Below are positions 7,238-15,818 of a stretch of 64,000 nucleotides of DNA, one piece after another. The notes below the pieces were generated by a model that was not told the origin of the DNA, searched no databases, and saw nothing but the letters and a program-made list of their open reading frames with translations. Positions within the stretch are counted from its first letter, which is position 1. Each line of letters opens with the position of its first letter. Position numbers and translations under genes: made by a program. The DNA comes from Terrabacter sp. Ter38 (GTDB lineage: Bacteria > Actinomycetota > Actinomycetes > Actinomycetales > Dermatophilaceae). Location of the stretch: NCBI RefSeq assembly GCF_024519435.1, contig NZ_JALJRZ010000004.1, positions 124,001 through 188,000 of the forward strand, in the 5' to 3' direction.

Positions 7238-10200
7238 TCATCCGGTCACGAGCCCGCGTCGCCGCGCGATGGCGGCCGCCTCGGTGCGTCCGGAGGCTCC
7301 GAGCTTGGCCAGCAGGTTGGACACGTGGACGCTCACGGTCTTGGTGCTGATGTAGAGCTGCTTGCCGATCTGGCCGTTGGTCAGGCCCTCTGCCAGCAGC
7401 GCGAGCACCTCGAGCTCGCGCGGGGTGAGGTCGACGGTCACGCCGCCGGGGCGCACCGCGTCGAGCTCGGCGAGGAGCGGCTTGGCCTCGAGCCTGACGG
7501 CCTCCTCGCGGGCCAGCTCGGCGACCGCGCGGGACTCGACGTCCTCGCCCGCGGCGCGCAGGGCCTCGGCGAGCCGCGCCCGCGAGCGGGCTGTCTCGAA
7601 GACGTGGCCGTAGCGCTCGAACGCCGCGACGCTCTCGCGCCACGCGTCGACGAGCTCGGTCACCGGTGGCGGCTCCTCGACCCCGGCGACCCGCTGCAGC
7701 CGCAGCACCTCCGCCTCGAGCCGTGCGGTCCACGCCCACGTCTCGCGGCTCGTGTCCTCGAGGGACTCGGCGGCCGCGCGTTCGAACTTCGGACGGCTCG
7801 CCTTCTCCACGGCGGGCCGCAGCTCGCTGATGCGGCGCCCGCGCTCGGCGAGCTCGTCGACGACGGCGACGGCGCGGGCCCGGAGCGGAGGGTCGGCCCG
7901 CGGGACGAGGGCGGCCGCCTGCCCGGCCACCAGCGCGGCGAGTCGCACGACGGCGTGGTACTCACCCCATGTCGAGTCGAGCACGTCGACCGCGGCCTCC
8001 GTGAGGTCGAGCAGGCCGGCGAGGTCGCCCGCGTCGCCGAGGACGTCGACGGCGGGCATGACGGTGAGCACGACGCACAGGCCGTCGACGGGCCACCACT
8101 CGCGCAGCGCCGCGATGAGGTCGGGGTCGACGGGGTCTCCGCGACCGGCGTGCACGAGCAGCGCGGCGCCGGTGAAGATGGTGCGCCCCGGCTGCGGCGC
8201 CGGTCGCCCCGTGAGGTCGAGGCGGCGAGCCGCGCCGTCCCAGTCACCGAGCTCGTAGGCCGTGAGGCCGCCGAGGAGGCGGCACTCCTGCCCCCACGGT
8301 GCCCACTCGCGGTGCATCCGGCGTGCAACGGCGGCGCCGCGGTCGTAGAGCTCGAGCGACCCGGGCAGGTCGCCGCGCCGGTGCGCGAGCGACGCGAGCT
8401 GGTGGACGGCGCGGAGCAGCAGCGGGTCGTCGGGGTCGATGTCGGCCACGATCGAGCGCAGGTGCGTCTCGACCGAGTCGAGGTCCTGCTGCGCCTCGAG
8501 GATGCGCGCCATGATCGTGCGCACCTCGGCGAGCGCACCGCCGAGGCCGAGGCGCTCGGCGAGCAGCGACACCTCGTTGCCGACGACCGCGGCCTCGACG
8601 AACGAGCCGTTGTCGACGAGCGCCTGCACCCGGGCGACGAGCACCCGGACCCGGCGCTCGTCGGCCTCCTCGCCGATGAGTGACAGGGCCTCGTCGGTCA
8701 GGGCGATGGAGTCGATGGGCAGGTCGAGGATGCGGGAGCGGATGACGAGGGTCGAGAGCAGGTCGGCGCGCGCGCCCGGGTCCTGGGCCGTGCCGGGGTG
8801 GTCGAGCCGGTCGCGCAGCAGGTCCATGGCGCGGATCGGCTCACCGGCGACCATCGCCGCACGCGACGCCCGAAGGGTCACCTCGTCGCGTTCGGGATCG
8901 TCCTCGTCGAGCCACGTGAGGGCGCGCTCCAGGAGCAGCAACGCCTCCTGCGGGCCTCCGACGGCCATGGCGGCCTCGGCCGCCGCGCGGCTCGCGCGGA
9001 CCGCCGTCGGCAGGTCGCCCACGGCCGCGGCGTGGCGGGCGAGCTCCGAGGCGGGGGCGAGCTCGGGGCGCTCGGCCAGCACGGCGGCATACGCCCGGTG
9101 GAGGCGGAGGCGCTCTCCCGGAAGGAGGCTGTCGGCGACGGCCTCGCCGAGGAGGGCGTGGCGGAAGGTGTAGGCCGGGGGCCAGCGGGCCTCGAGGACG
9201 TGGTGCTCCACCGCGGCGGCCAGCGCGGCCTCGAGCGTCTCGTCGGGGAGGTCGACGACCCGGGAGAGGAGGTCGTGGCCGATGAACTGCCCGCCCTTGA
9301 GGGCGACGGCTCGGAGCACGCGCTGGGCGGTGTCGTCGAGCTGCTCGACGCGGGCGCGGAGCACGCGGCTCAGGCCCCCGGTCAGGCCCTGGCCGGCGGC
9401 GGCGCTGGCGACGAGCTCCTCGGCGAAGAAGGGGTTGCCCTCGGAACGGCGCGCGATCTCGGCGTTCGTCGCGGCGTCGGTGGGGGCGCCCTCGATGCCG
9501 GAGACGAGCTCTCGCACGGCGTCGTCGGGGAGCGGGGCGAGCTCGACGTGCTCGAGCCCCGCGATGCGCGCCCACACGGCGAGCGTCTCGTGCAGGGGGT
9601 GGCGGCGGTAGAGGTCGTCGGAGCGGTAGGTCACGACGAGGCCGACCGCGTGCGTGAAACCGCGGGTCAGCAGGAGGGTGATGAGGTCGCGCGAGGAGTG
9701 GTCGGCCCAGTGGACGTCCTCGACGACGAGGAGGGACGGCTGGGCGTCGCCGAGCGCGGACAGCAGCGCGTGAACGGCCTCGGCGACCTGGCCGGGGTCG
9801 GTGCTCCGTCCGGAACGGTCCCGGTCGGGTGTGTCGGTGCGCCCCGGAAGCAGGTGGCCGAGGCTCGGATGCGTCTCGAGCACGCGCTCGACGACCTCGG
9901 GATGGCCCGCGTCGATAGTGCCGACGAGCTCGACGAAGGGCAGGTAGGCGAGGCTGCTGCCCGCCTGGCCGACGCAGTGACCGACAGCGGTGAACCAGTC
10001 GGCCGCGGTGGCCTCGGCCACGAGGTGCCCCACGATGCGGGACTTGCCGATGCCGGCGTCGCCGGACAGCACGACGACGCCACCGGGCCGGGCACCCGGG
10101 GTGGGGAGCAGTCCGATGGCGTCGGCGAGACGGGACAGGTCGGTGTCCCGCCCGATGAGGGGGCCCGTGCTGAGCGGCATACGCCGAATCATCGCGTACT

Positions 10201-10252
10201 CCGCCGACAGGGGCGGATCGGACGGCGACACGGGTCGCGTCGCCGTCGTCAC
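7238..10252 (-). CDS. LAL-family (large ATP-binding LuxR) transcriptional regulator
   Basis: 1004 residues from the GTG at 10252. An N-terminal AAA/STAND ATPase has Walker A GDAGIGKS at 64-71 and Walker B LLVVEDVHW. A long helical TPR-like middle region follows, and a C-terminal LuxR helix-turn-helix of about 65 residues (TPRELEVLALLAEGLTNGQI, then STKTVSVHVSNLLAKLG). This size and order is typical of LAL/MalT-type activators that sense a ligand with the middle region and hydrolyse ATP. The GTG overlaps the stop of the small gene at 10249-10407 (GTGA), implying translational coupling; starts at Met21 or Met25 are possible. It converges with the MFS gene, leaving 6 bp between stops. Confidence 0.9.
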   Translation of the reverse strand: MTTATRPVSPSDPPLSAEYAMIRRMPLSTGPLIGRDTDLSRLADAIGLLPTPGARPGGVVVLSGDAGIGKSRIVGHLVAEATAADWFTAVGHCVGQAGSSLAYLPFVELVGTIDAGHPEVVERVLETHPSLGHLLPGRTDTPDRDRSGRSTDPGQVAEAVHALLSALGDAQPSLLVVEDVHWADHSSRDLITLLLTRGFTHAVGLVVTYRSDDLYRRHPLHETLAVWARIAGLEHVELAPLPDDAVRELVSGIEGAPTDAATNAEIARRSEGNPFFAEELVASAAAGQGLTGGLSRVLRARVEQLDDTAQRVLRAVALKGGQFIGHDLLSRVVDLPDETLEAALAAAVEHHVLEARWPPAYTFRHALLGEAVADSLLPGERLRLHRAYAAVLAERPELAPASELARHAAAVGDLPTAVRASRAAAEAAMAVGGPQEALLLLERALTWLDEDDPERDEVTLRASRAAMVAGEPIRAMDLLRDRLDHPGTAQDPGARADLLSTLVIRSRILDLPIDSIALTDEALSLIGEEADERRVRVLVARVQALVDNGSFVEAAVVGNEVSLLAERLGLGGALAEVRTIMARILEAQQDLDSVETHLRSIVADIDPDDPLLLRAVHQLASLAHRRGDLPGSLELYDRGAAVARRMHREWAPWGQECRLLGGLTAYELGDWDGAARRLDLTGRPAPQPGRTIFTGAALLVHAGRGDPVDPDLIAALREWWPVDGLCVVLTVMPAVDVLGDAGDLAGLLDLTEAAVDVLDSTWGEYHAVVRLAALVAGQAAALVPRADPPLRARAVAVVDELAERGRRISELRPAVEKASRPKFERAAAESLEDTSRETWAWTARLEAEVLRLQRVAGVEEPPPVTELVDAWRESVAAFERYGHVFETARSRARLAEALRAAGEDVESRAVAELAREEAVRLEAKPLLAELDAVRPGGVTVDLTPRELEVLALLAEGLTNGQIGKQLYISTKTVSVHVSNLLAKLGASGRTEAAAIARRRGLVTG

Positions 10253-10407
10253 CGCGCGCGGCCCGGGTTGTTCTCATCTCGGGAGACGCGCGCCATGGTG
10301 CGCCGCATGATCTCGAGCGACGAGTCGCGGCGGACGCGACGACGCCTGGGGTAGCGGGACTCGATCTCGACCTGGACGGTGCGGAAGTCGATGTGCTGGG
10401 TGGTCAT
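10249..10407 (-). CDS. Small basic protein leading the LAL operon
   Basis: 52 residues from the ATG at 10407, preceded by AGAGGAAAG at good spacing. The sequence (MTTQHIDFRTVQVEIESRYP, then RRRRVRRDSSLEIMRR) is polar, with a dense arginine patch and probable helices; no family recognised. The stop overlaps the GTG of the 1004-aa LAL regulator by 4 bases. It is therefore translated first and its ribosomes may feed the regulator. It could be a modulator of the LAL protein or mainly a leader for coupled translation. Its promoter should lie in the 10408-10553 gap with three CTGAGGTAG repeats. Confidence 0.6.
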   Translation of the reverse strand: MTTQHIDFRTVQVEIESRYPRRRRVRRDSSLEIMRRTMARVSRDENNPGRAR

Positions 10408-10454
10408 GGTCTTTCCTCTGTTCGTGCCGTTCTGGACTCCTCCAGACTCGGCCG

Positions 10455-10549
10455 CTGAGGTAGACCCCCACATCGGACGACCGCCCTATCCCTGCCTGCC
10501 GACTACCTCAGATCCGATGGCGTATGCCGGGTGGACCCGTCTGAGGTAG
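10455..10549. promoter_or_regulatory. Three copies of CTGAGGTAG upstream of the LAL operon
   Basis: The 9-mer CTGAGGTAG occurs at 10455-10463 and 10541-10549 and inverted (CTACCTCAG) at 10503-10511, all within 95 bp. The two direct copies extend to CTGAGGTAGRCCC. CATCGGA (10471-10477) and its complement TCCGATG (10513-10519) lie between them. The array sits directly upstream of the small-protein/LAL operon and just after the stop of the lysE-type gene, so it is a good candidate operator for the LAL regulator itself. This is inference from position. Confidence 0.55.
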
Positions 10550-10553
10550 GCCC

Positions 10554-11150
10554 TCAGCCGAGGAGGAGGGTGGTGGCGATGGTGAACATGACGATGGCGA
10601 TCGCGACGTCGAGCACACGCCACGTCGCCGGGCGCGCGAAGAGCGGCGCGAGCAGGCGGGCGCCGTAGCCGAGCGAGGTGAACCACGCGACGCTGGCGAG
10701 GGCGGCCCCGCCGGCGAACCACCACCGTCCATCCGGACCGTGCTGGTTGGCGAGCGACCCGACGAGCAGCACGGTGTCGAGGTAGACGTGCGGGTTGAGC
10801 CACGTGAGCGCGACGACGGTCGCGAGCACGCCGCTGCGCGATCGCTGGGTCCCGCCGGCCTCGAGGCCCTTGGGGTGCCGCGCGTTGCGCAGGCACAGCA
10901 GCCCGTAGCCGACGAGGTATGCCGCCCCGACCCACCGCACGACCGTCAGCAGTTCCGGGTGGGCCGTGAGCAGACCCCCGACGCCGAGCACGCCGGCGAG
11001 GACGAGGACCGCATCACTGATCGCGCAGACGGAGACGACCAGCCCGACGTGGTGGCGCGCGAGGCCGGTGCGGAGCACGTAGGCGTTCTGGGCTCCGATG
11101 GCCACGATGAGCGAGGCCATCGTGAGGAAGCCGGGGAGGAGGGAGGTCAC
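10554..11150 (-). CDS. LysE/ArgO-type basic amino-acid exporter
   Basis: 198 residues, about six TM segments. FLTMASLIVAIGAQNAYVLR near the start and LTWLNPHVYLDTVLLVGSLA in the middle are the hallmark motifs of LysE/ArgO exporters, which export lysine or arginine with a proton or hydroxyl gradient. It is divergent from a LysG/ArgP-type regulator with 70 bp between, the classical arrangement in Corynebacterium (lysEG). Lysine versus arginine preference cannot be decided here. Confidence 0.88.
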   Translation of the reverse strand: MTSLLPGFLTMASLIVAIGAQNAYVLRTGLARHHVGLVVSVCAISDAVLVLAGVLGVGGLLTAHPELLTVVRWVGAAYLVGYGLLCLRNARHPKGLEAGGTQRSRSGVLATVVALTWLNPHVYLDTVLLVGSLANQHGPDGRWWFAGGAALASVAWFTSLGYGARLLAPLFARPATWRVLDVAIAIVMFTIATTLLLG

Positions 11151-11176
11151 GCCCTCGACGGTAGAGGGACCGCGAC

Positions 11177-11214
11177 CTTCAGTGAAGCGAAGGTTTCTTC
11201 AGCATCATTAGCAT
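11177..11214. promoter_or_regulatory. LysG/ArgP-type operator and promoter region
   Basis: Two adjacent dyads lie in the lysE-lysG gap: CTTCAGTGAAG (11177-11187) and GAAGGTTTCTTC (11189-11200). These are the kind of interrupted palindromes used by LysR-type regulators between divergent genes. TAGCAT (11209-11214) is a likely -10 box for the regulator, 6 bases before its ATG, which implies a leaderless transcript. Confidence 0.6.
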
Positions 11215-11220
11215 GGCTTC

Positions 11221-12165
11221 ATGCGGCTGCAACCCGAGCACCTCGCGACCCTCCTCGCCATCATCGACTCCGGAACCTTCGACGCGGCGGCCCGTCGGCT
11301 GCACGTGACACCGTCGGCCGTGAGCCAGCGGGTCAAGGCGCTCGAGGCCGAGGTCGGCCAGGTCGTCGTCGTGCGCAGCACCCCGTGCCGCGCCACGGGC
11401 GCGGGCGAGACTCTCGTCCGGCTCGCCCGTCAGCAGGGCCTGCTCGAGTCGGAGGCGCTCGCGGGTCTCGTCGCCGACGGCCGGTCCCGGGTCGACCTGC
11501 CGATCGTCGTCAATGCCGACTCGATGTCGACGTGGTTCGGTGCGGTCCTGACCGAGGCGGCCGCGTGGGACGACGTCGTGCTGCGCCTGCGGGTCGAGGA
11601 CCAGGACCACTCGGCTCGGCTGCTCCGGTCCGGTGAGGTGCTCGGCGCCGTGACGTCCGACCCGACGCCGGTCCAGGGCTGCTCGACCGAGCCACTCGTC
11701 ATGATGCGCTACCTGCCGGCGGCGGCCCCGCGGCTCGCGGACCGGCATCGCGCTGGACGTGGGATCAACTGGGCTGCAATGCCCCTCGTGCGTTTCAACG
11801 ACAAGGATGACATCCAGCAGCGCATCCTCGACCGGCACGGCGTGGACGCTGCCCCGCCGACGCACGAAGTGCCCGACGGGGGCGGCTTCGTGACCGCGGT
11901 CCGCTCCGGGCTCGGCTGGGGTGCGCTCCTGACGACCCAGCTCGGGCCGTTGCTCGACGCCGGTGACCTCGTGCGACTCGGGTCGCGCGACCACGTCGAC
12001 GTCCAGCTCTACTGGCAGCGGTGGCGGCTGTCCTCGGCGCACCTCGACCGGCTGAGCGAGTCGGTCAGGAGGGCTGCGTCGTCTGCGGCACCGCGTCGCC
12101 CGACGGCCCGGCGCTCGACGGCGCGTCGGCCAGCCAGGCCCGCCATGCGGCATACCCCCCGATGA
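11221..12165 (+). CDS. LysG/ArgP-type LysR-family regulator
   Basis: 314 residues. An N-terminal winged helix (MRLQPEHLATLLAIIDSGTF, then AARRLHVTPSAVSQRVKALE) is typical of ArgP/IciA/LysG. The effector domain includes VMMRYLPAAAP and PLVRFNDKDDIQQRIL as in the family. It should activate the divergent exporter when basic amino acids accumulate. The last 25-30 residues are Arg/Pro/Ala-rich and extend about 100 bp into the convergent rhodanese gene, so a shorter ancestral C-terminus is likely. Confidence 0.88.
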   Translation: MRLQPEHLATLLAIIDSGTFDAAARRLHVTPSAVSQRVKALEAEVGQVVVVRSTPCRATGAGETLVRLARQQGLLESEALAGLVADGRSRVDLPIVVNADSMSTWFGAVLTEAAAWDDVVLRLRVEDQDHSARLLRSGEVLGAVTSDPTPVQGCSTEPLVMMRYLPAAAPRLADRHRAGRGINWAAMPLVRFNDKDDIQQRILDRHGVDAAPPTHEVPDGGGFVTAVRSGLGWGALLTTQLGPLLDAGDLVRLGSRDHVDVQLYWQRWRLSSAHLDRLSESVRRAASSAAPRRPTARRSTARRPARPAMRHTPR

Positions 12166-12496
12166 CGTCGGTGGCGCGGTCGATGCCGAGGTCCTGGAGC
12201 GCGGCGGCCGCCAGGCTGGACGTGTAGCCCTCTTGGCAGAGGACGATGACCTCGAGGTCGTGGCTCGCGACCGGCAGCGACGCGTCGCTCGAGGGGTCGA
12301 GGCGCCACTCGAGGACGTTGCGCTCGATCACCGTCACGAAGGGCAGCTCGCCCTCGACCGCACGCTGTGCCGCGGGCCGGATGTCGACGACGAGCGCGCC
12401 GTCCGCACGTGCCGCCTCGGCCTGCTCGGGCGTGAGCCGGTGGAGGCGACCGCGGGCCTCTGCGAGGACCTCGTCGATGGTGCGGGGTCGGGACAT
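12065..12496 (-). CDS. Rhodanese-like domain protein
   Basis: 143 residues from the ATG at 12496. A single rhodanese fold spans about 25-130: DGALVVDIRPAAQRAVEGEL, HDLEVIVLCQEGYTSSLAAA and IGGYAAWRAWL. The active-site loop C-Q-E-G-Y-T-S carries the catalytic cysteine, so it may transfer sulfane sulfur. Small rhodaneses of this type act in the cytosol on thiol persulfides. Its 3' end overlaps the 3' end of the LysG gene on the other strand by about 100 bp. Confidence 0.85.
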   Translation of the reverse strand: MSRPRTIDEVLAEARGRLHRLTPEQAEAARADGALVVDIRPAAQRAVEGELPFVTVIERNVLEWRLDPSSDASLPVASHDLEVIVLCQEGYTSSLAAAALQDLGIDRATDVIGGYAAWRAWLADAPSSAGPSGDAVPQTTQPS

Positions 12497-12676
12497 GGTC
12501 GGGCCTCTCGGGACGGGTAGCGGCGGGTCGGCACCCTTGGGTTGGGCACGTCCACCGTGCCACACGGCCGGCGTCGGCGCGTGCGACCCGACGCCCCTCC
12601 GTGCTGGCGGGATGTGGGGGACATCTGACCGGAAAACCGGCGGCGCCCTGTCGGTGTCGACGCCTACGGTCGTCGG

Positions 12677-13609
12677 GTGACCGTGGACTCCCGCACTGCA
12701 TCCCAGGCCCCGCCCAGCGCCAGCCGTGCGAGGTGGCTCGTCGTGGCTGCGGTGGCCGTCACGCTCCTGCTGTGGGCGTCCGCATTCGTCGCGATCCGCC
12801 ACCTCGGCAGAGACGTCCCGCCCGGCGCGCTGTCGCTCGGGCGCCTGCTCGTCGCGTCGGTCGCCCTCGGGGTGCTCGTCTTCCGACGCCCCCGGACCTG
12901 GCCGGCCCGTCGGGACTGGCCCCTGCTGCTGCTCTGCGGCGTCGGCTGGTTCGGCATCTACAACCTCGCCCTCAACGAGGCCGAACGGCGCATCGACGCC
13001 GGCACCTCCGCGCTCATCGTGCAGATCGGGCCGATCATCGTCGCCCTCCTCGCCACGGTCTTCCTCGGCGAGAAGATGACCCGCTGGCTGCTCATCGGCA
13101 TGGCCGTCGGCTTCGCGGGAGTCGTCGTCATCGCGCGCGGCTTCTCCTCAGGTGGCTCCGGCGACATGGTGGGCGTGTGGCTCGCCGTCCTGGCCGCGGT
13201 GACGTATGCCGTGGGCGTCCTGGCACAGAAGCCCCTCCTCGGGCGGTTGCCGGGTCCCGAGGTCACGTGGCTCGCCTGCGTCATCGGCGCCGTCGTGTGC
13301 CTGCCATGGAGTGGCGAGCTCGTGAGCGTGGTGCGCGACAGCGACCCGAGCACCTTGTGGTGGATCGCCTACCTCGGCATCTTCCCGACCGCGATCGCCT
13401 TCTCGACGTGGGCCTACGTCCTGGCGCGCAGCGACGCCGGCAGGCTGACCCTGACGACGTTCCTCGTGCCGTTCATCGCGACGCTCATCGCCTGGGCCCT
13501 GCTCTCCGAGGTGCCACCGCCCCTGACGTTCGTCGGTGGGGCGCTGTGCATCGCGGGAGTGTTGCTGACGCGGCGCAAGCCCCGAGTGGCTCCGACCGCC
13601 GAGGAGTGA
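12677..13609 (+). CDS. EamA/DMT-family transporter
   Basis: 310 residues starting GTG. Ten TM helices are arranged as two EamA repeats (about 20-150 and 165-300). Motifs include LLWASAFVAIRHLGRD, the repeat-1 end FLGEKMTRWLLIGMAVGFAG and the repeat-2 end LLSEVPPPLTFVGGALCIAG. DMT proteins of this kind export amino acids or metabolites; the substrate is unknown. TACGGT at 12665-12670, six bases before the GTG and without a Shine-Dalgarno, suggests a leaderless mRNA. Confidence 0.88.
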   Translation: MTVDSRTASQAPPSASRARWLVVAAVAVTLLLWASAFVAIRHLGRDVPPGALSLGRLLVASVALGVLVFRRPRTWPARRDWPLLLLCGVGWFGIYNLALNEAERRIDAGTSALIVQIGPIIVALLATVFLGEKMTRWLLIGMAVGFAGVVVIARGFSSGGSGDMVGVWLAVLAAVTYAVGVLAQKPLLGRLPGPEVTWLACVIGAVVCLPWSGELVSVVRDSDPSTLWWIAYLGIFPTAIAFSTWAYVLARSDAGRLTLTTFLVPFIATLIAWALLSEVPPPLTFVGGALCIAGVLLTRRKPRVAPTAEE

Positions 13610-13680
13610 AGTAGCTCCGATCGCCTTGCGACGCAAGGGGATCGGATCAGATTAAGATGTGGACAAGGCTTCCATTTCAG

Positions 13681-13696
13681 TCGAATATTTGTTCTA
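13681..13696 (+). promoter_or_regulatory. LexA (SOS) box upstream of the DUF222/HNH gene
   Basis: TCGAATATTTGTTCTA matches the actinobacterial LexA palindrome TCGAAC-N4-GTTCGA at 10 of 12 defined positions (C6 to T and G15 to T differ). It sits in an AT-rich patch 40 bp before the preferred GTG start. Several mycobacterial 13E12/DUF222 genes are known to carry LexA boxes and to be damage-induced, which supports the call. Confidence 0.7.
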
Positions 13697-13735
13697 ATGG
13701 AGGGAGTCGGCGACCCGAGTGGGAGGAGTGAGTTC

Positions 13736-15199
13736 GTGCCATTCCTCGACACCGGGCGTCCGGCGCCCGACGCGACATCCGGGGGCAGCAGCCTCAATCC
13801 TCGCGTGGTCTGGCTCCTCGGTCAGGCCAAGTCGGGCGCCGAGCGCGCGCCGGCGAGTCGTGCGGCCTCCCTGGACGACGAGGCCGACGCGGTGCTGGCG
13901 CAGATCGAGCGGCTCGAGGTCCAGAAGGCTCGTCTCGAGGGCCGTCTCGTCGATGCCTACGCAGCACTGCACTCCGTCGAGGAGCAGCAGCTGGCCCGGC
14001 TGACGACGAGCACTCCGGTCCCGATCACGGCCGACCAGGTCGCCGCGCAGGAGATCGCCTGTGCGACCGGTGTGGGCGCGGGCGAGGTCGCCCGAAGGCT
14101 CGAGTTCGCCACCGCACCCCGGCGTCACCGGGTGCTGCGTGAACTGCTGCGGGCCGGCGCCGTCAGTCTCCAGCGAGCCCTGCGCGTCGTCGTCGAGACG
14201 CGCGCGCTCGGTGACGACGTCCTCCCCGACCTCGAGGCCACGGTGCTCGCGCCGGCGCCGGACGGCTCGGTCGCCTCGGCGCGCCTCTTCGCCACCCGGC
14301 TGCAGCGGTGTGTCCGCTCGGCCGACTCCCGCGCCGCCGAGGAGCGCCGCCAGTCCTCCCGTCTGCGTCGCACGGCGTACGGCCGCCTCGTCGAGGACGG
14401 CATGGGGACCTTCACCGTCGTCGCGCCGGCCGAGCGGGTCGTCGGCGTGCTCGACCGGGTCGACGCCCTGGCCCGCACCGCCCGAGCAGCCGGCGACGAC
14501 CGCAGCATCGACCAGCTCAGGAGCGACCTGCTCTGCGATCTCGCCCTCTTCGGCGTCGTCCCGTCCGGCACGGGTGTCGCTGACGAGGGGTCGCCGGGTA
14601 CCGGCCTGCTGTCCGACGCCGCACCCGCGACCGTCCGCATCGTCGTGCCGTTCGAGGTCGCCGTCGGGATGTCGGACGCGGCGTGCGAGCTGCCCGGCCA
14701 CGGCTGGGTCACAGCCGCCCACGCCCGGCAGATCATGACCGCACCGGGTTCGGTCTGGCAGCGCCTCGCCGTCGCCGTCGATACCGGCCGCGCCCTCGAG
14801 CTCTCCACCGACTGCTACCGCCCGACCGCCGCGATGGTCGAGCACGTGCGAGCCGTCGACGGCGTCTGCCGCGCACCCGGCTGCCAGGTCCCGGCCGACC
14901 GGTGCGACCTCGACCACCTCGTCCCGTGGCCGACCGGCCCGACCCACGTCTCCAACTCCGACTCCCTGAGCCGGGGCTGCCACAACGGCAAGACCGCCGG
15001 CGTCTGGCAGGTCGAGCGGGTCCGCGACGACGGCATCGCGTGGTCCTCGCTCGCGGGTCGCGACTACATCACCTATCCGAGGGACTGGCGCGAGGCCCTC
15101 CGCGACCCCGGCTCGGGCCCGCCCGGACCGATCGTCCCCGTGCCTTCCACGTCGGCTTCCACCGTGGCCCCTCCCGGTGCCGATCCGCCGCCCTTCTAG
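13736..15199 (+). CDS. DUF222 (13E12-type) HNH endonuclease family protein, SOS-linked
   Basis: 487 residues. The GTG at 13736 is chosen because GGGAGGAG (13721-13728) lies 7 bases upstream; the in-frame ATG at 13697 directly abuts the LexA box and has no ribosome site. The N-terminal and middle regions are the helical DUF222 domain. The C-terminal HNH module (about 375-420) contains CRAPGC, CDLDHLVPW and GCHNGKT: the conserved His of DHL is the general base and the Cys pairs form the zinc site. These multicopy actinobacterial proteins are thought to be DNA-damage-responsive nucleases, but activity is poorly established. Confidence 0.88.
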   Translation: MPFLDTGRPAPDATSGGSSLNPRVVWLLGQAKSGAERAPASRAASLDDEADAVLAQIERLEVQKARLEGRLVDAYAALHSVEEQQLARLTTSTPVPITADQVAAQEIACATGVGAGEVARRLEFATAPRRHRVLRELLRAGAVSLQRALRVVVETRALGDDVLPDLEATVLAPAPDGSVASARLFATRLQRCVRSADSRAAEERRQSSRLRRTAYGRLVEDGMGTFTVVAPAERVVGVLDRVDALARTARAAGDDRSIDQLRSDLLCDLALFGVVPSGTGVADEGSPGTGLLSDAAPATVRIVVPFEVAVGMSDAACELPGHGWVTAAHARQIMTAPGSVWQRLAVAVDTGRALELSTDCYRPTAAMVEHVRAVDGVCRAPGCQVPADRCDLDHLVPWPTGPTHVSNSDSLSRGCHNGKTAGVWQVERVRDDGIAWSSLAGRDYITYPRDWREALRDPGSGPPGPIVPVPSTSASTVAPPGADPPPF

Positions 15200-15226
15200 T
15201 CCGACGTGCGCCGAGCGGGTGGCGTG

Positions 15227-15619
15227 TCAGTCACCCGTGACGGTCGTGAGGCAGAAGGGGTGGCCGGCGGGGTCGACGAGGACCCGCCATGCCGAGGGGG
15301 CCGGCTGGTGATTGGCCTCGGCTGCGCCGAGCGCTACGGCTCGCGCCACGCCGTCATCGAGGTCGGTGACGAGGATGTCGAGGTGCACCTGCTGCTGCTG
15401 TCCGGGCCCCGGCCAGGTCGGTCGGACGTGGTCGGTGGCGCGCATCATCGTGACGGCGAGCCCGCCGTCGGACAGTGACACGACCCCGCCGTCCAGGCTC
15501 TCGTAGGCGCGCGGAAGCCCGAGCAGGGCGCCGTAGAAGTCGGCGAGGGCCGACGGGTCCGGGCAGTCGAATGAGACGGAGGCGAGCCGGCCGACGGGTG
15601 GCGGCGTGGAGGACGTCAT
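15227..15619 (-). CDS. VOC (glyoxalase/bleomycin resistance) superfamily protein
   Basis: 130 residues with two beta-alpha-beta-beta-beta repeats: LASVSFDCPDPSALADFYGA with LLGLP, then QVHLDILVTDLDDGVARAVA ending DPAGHPFCLTT. His in QVHLDI and the C-terminal acidic position would be metal ligands. The family includes glyoxalases, dioxygenases and antibiotic-binding proteins; this small actinobacterial type has no assigned substrate. It is convergent with the DUF222 gene. Confidence 0.82.
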   Translation of the reverse strand: MTSSTPPPVGRLASVSFDCPDPSALADFYGALLGLPRAYESLDGGVVSLSDGGLAVTMMRATDHVRPTWPGPGQQQQVHLDILVTDLDDGVARAVALGAAEANHQPAPSAWRVLVDPAGHPFCLTTVTGD

Positions 15620-15690
15620 GGGGTCACCCTGTCACCTGGCTCGGACGGTCCTGGCCCTCCGAAGGGTGGCGGTGGGCCCAGCGTGGCCGG

Positions 15691-15768
15691 ATGAGGCTCC
15701 CGGCCGACAGCCATGTGCACAGCGAGTGGTCGTAGGACGCGGCCCACGGATCGATGGACCGCTCGTGC
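15691..15768 (+). pseudogene. Decayed 5' remnant of a PHP-domain phosphatase gene
   Basis: ATG at 15691 reads MRLPADSHVHSEWS and then TAG (15733-15735) where intact actinobacterial PHP-family histidinol-phosphatase-like proteins have Trp. It continues in the same frame as DAAHGSMDRSC, matching the usual HSEWSWDA..GSMERTC start. The HxH metal-binding pair of the PHP domain is still visible (His8, His10). Recognisable similarity ends soon after. It looks like the broken first 25 codons of a gene otherwise lost between the VOC gene and the small membrane protein. Confidence 0.65.
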
Positions 15769-15818
15769 CTGCGACCTGTGGGCGCGCGTCGACTGACGGC
15801 ACGCGACCGGTGCGGGAC

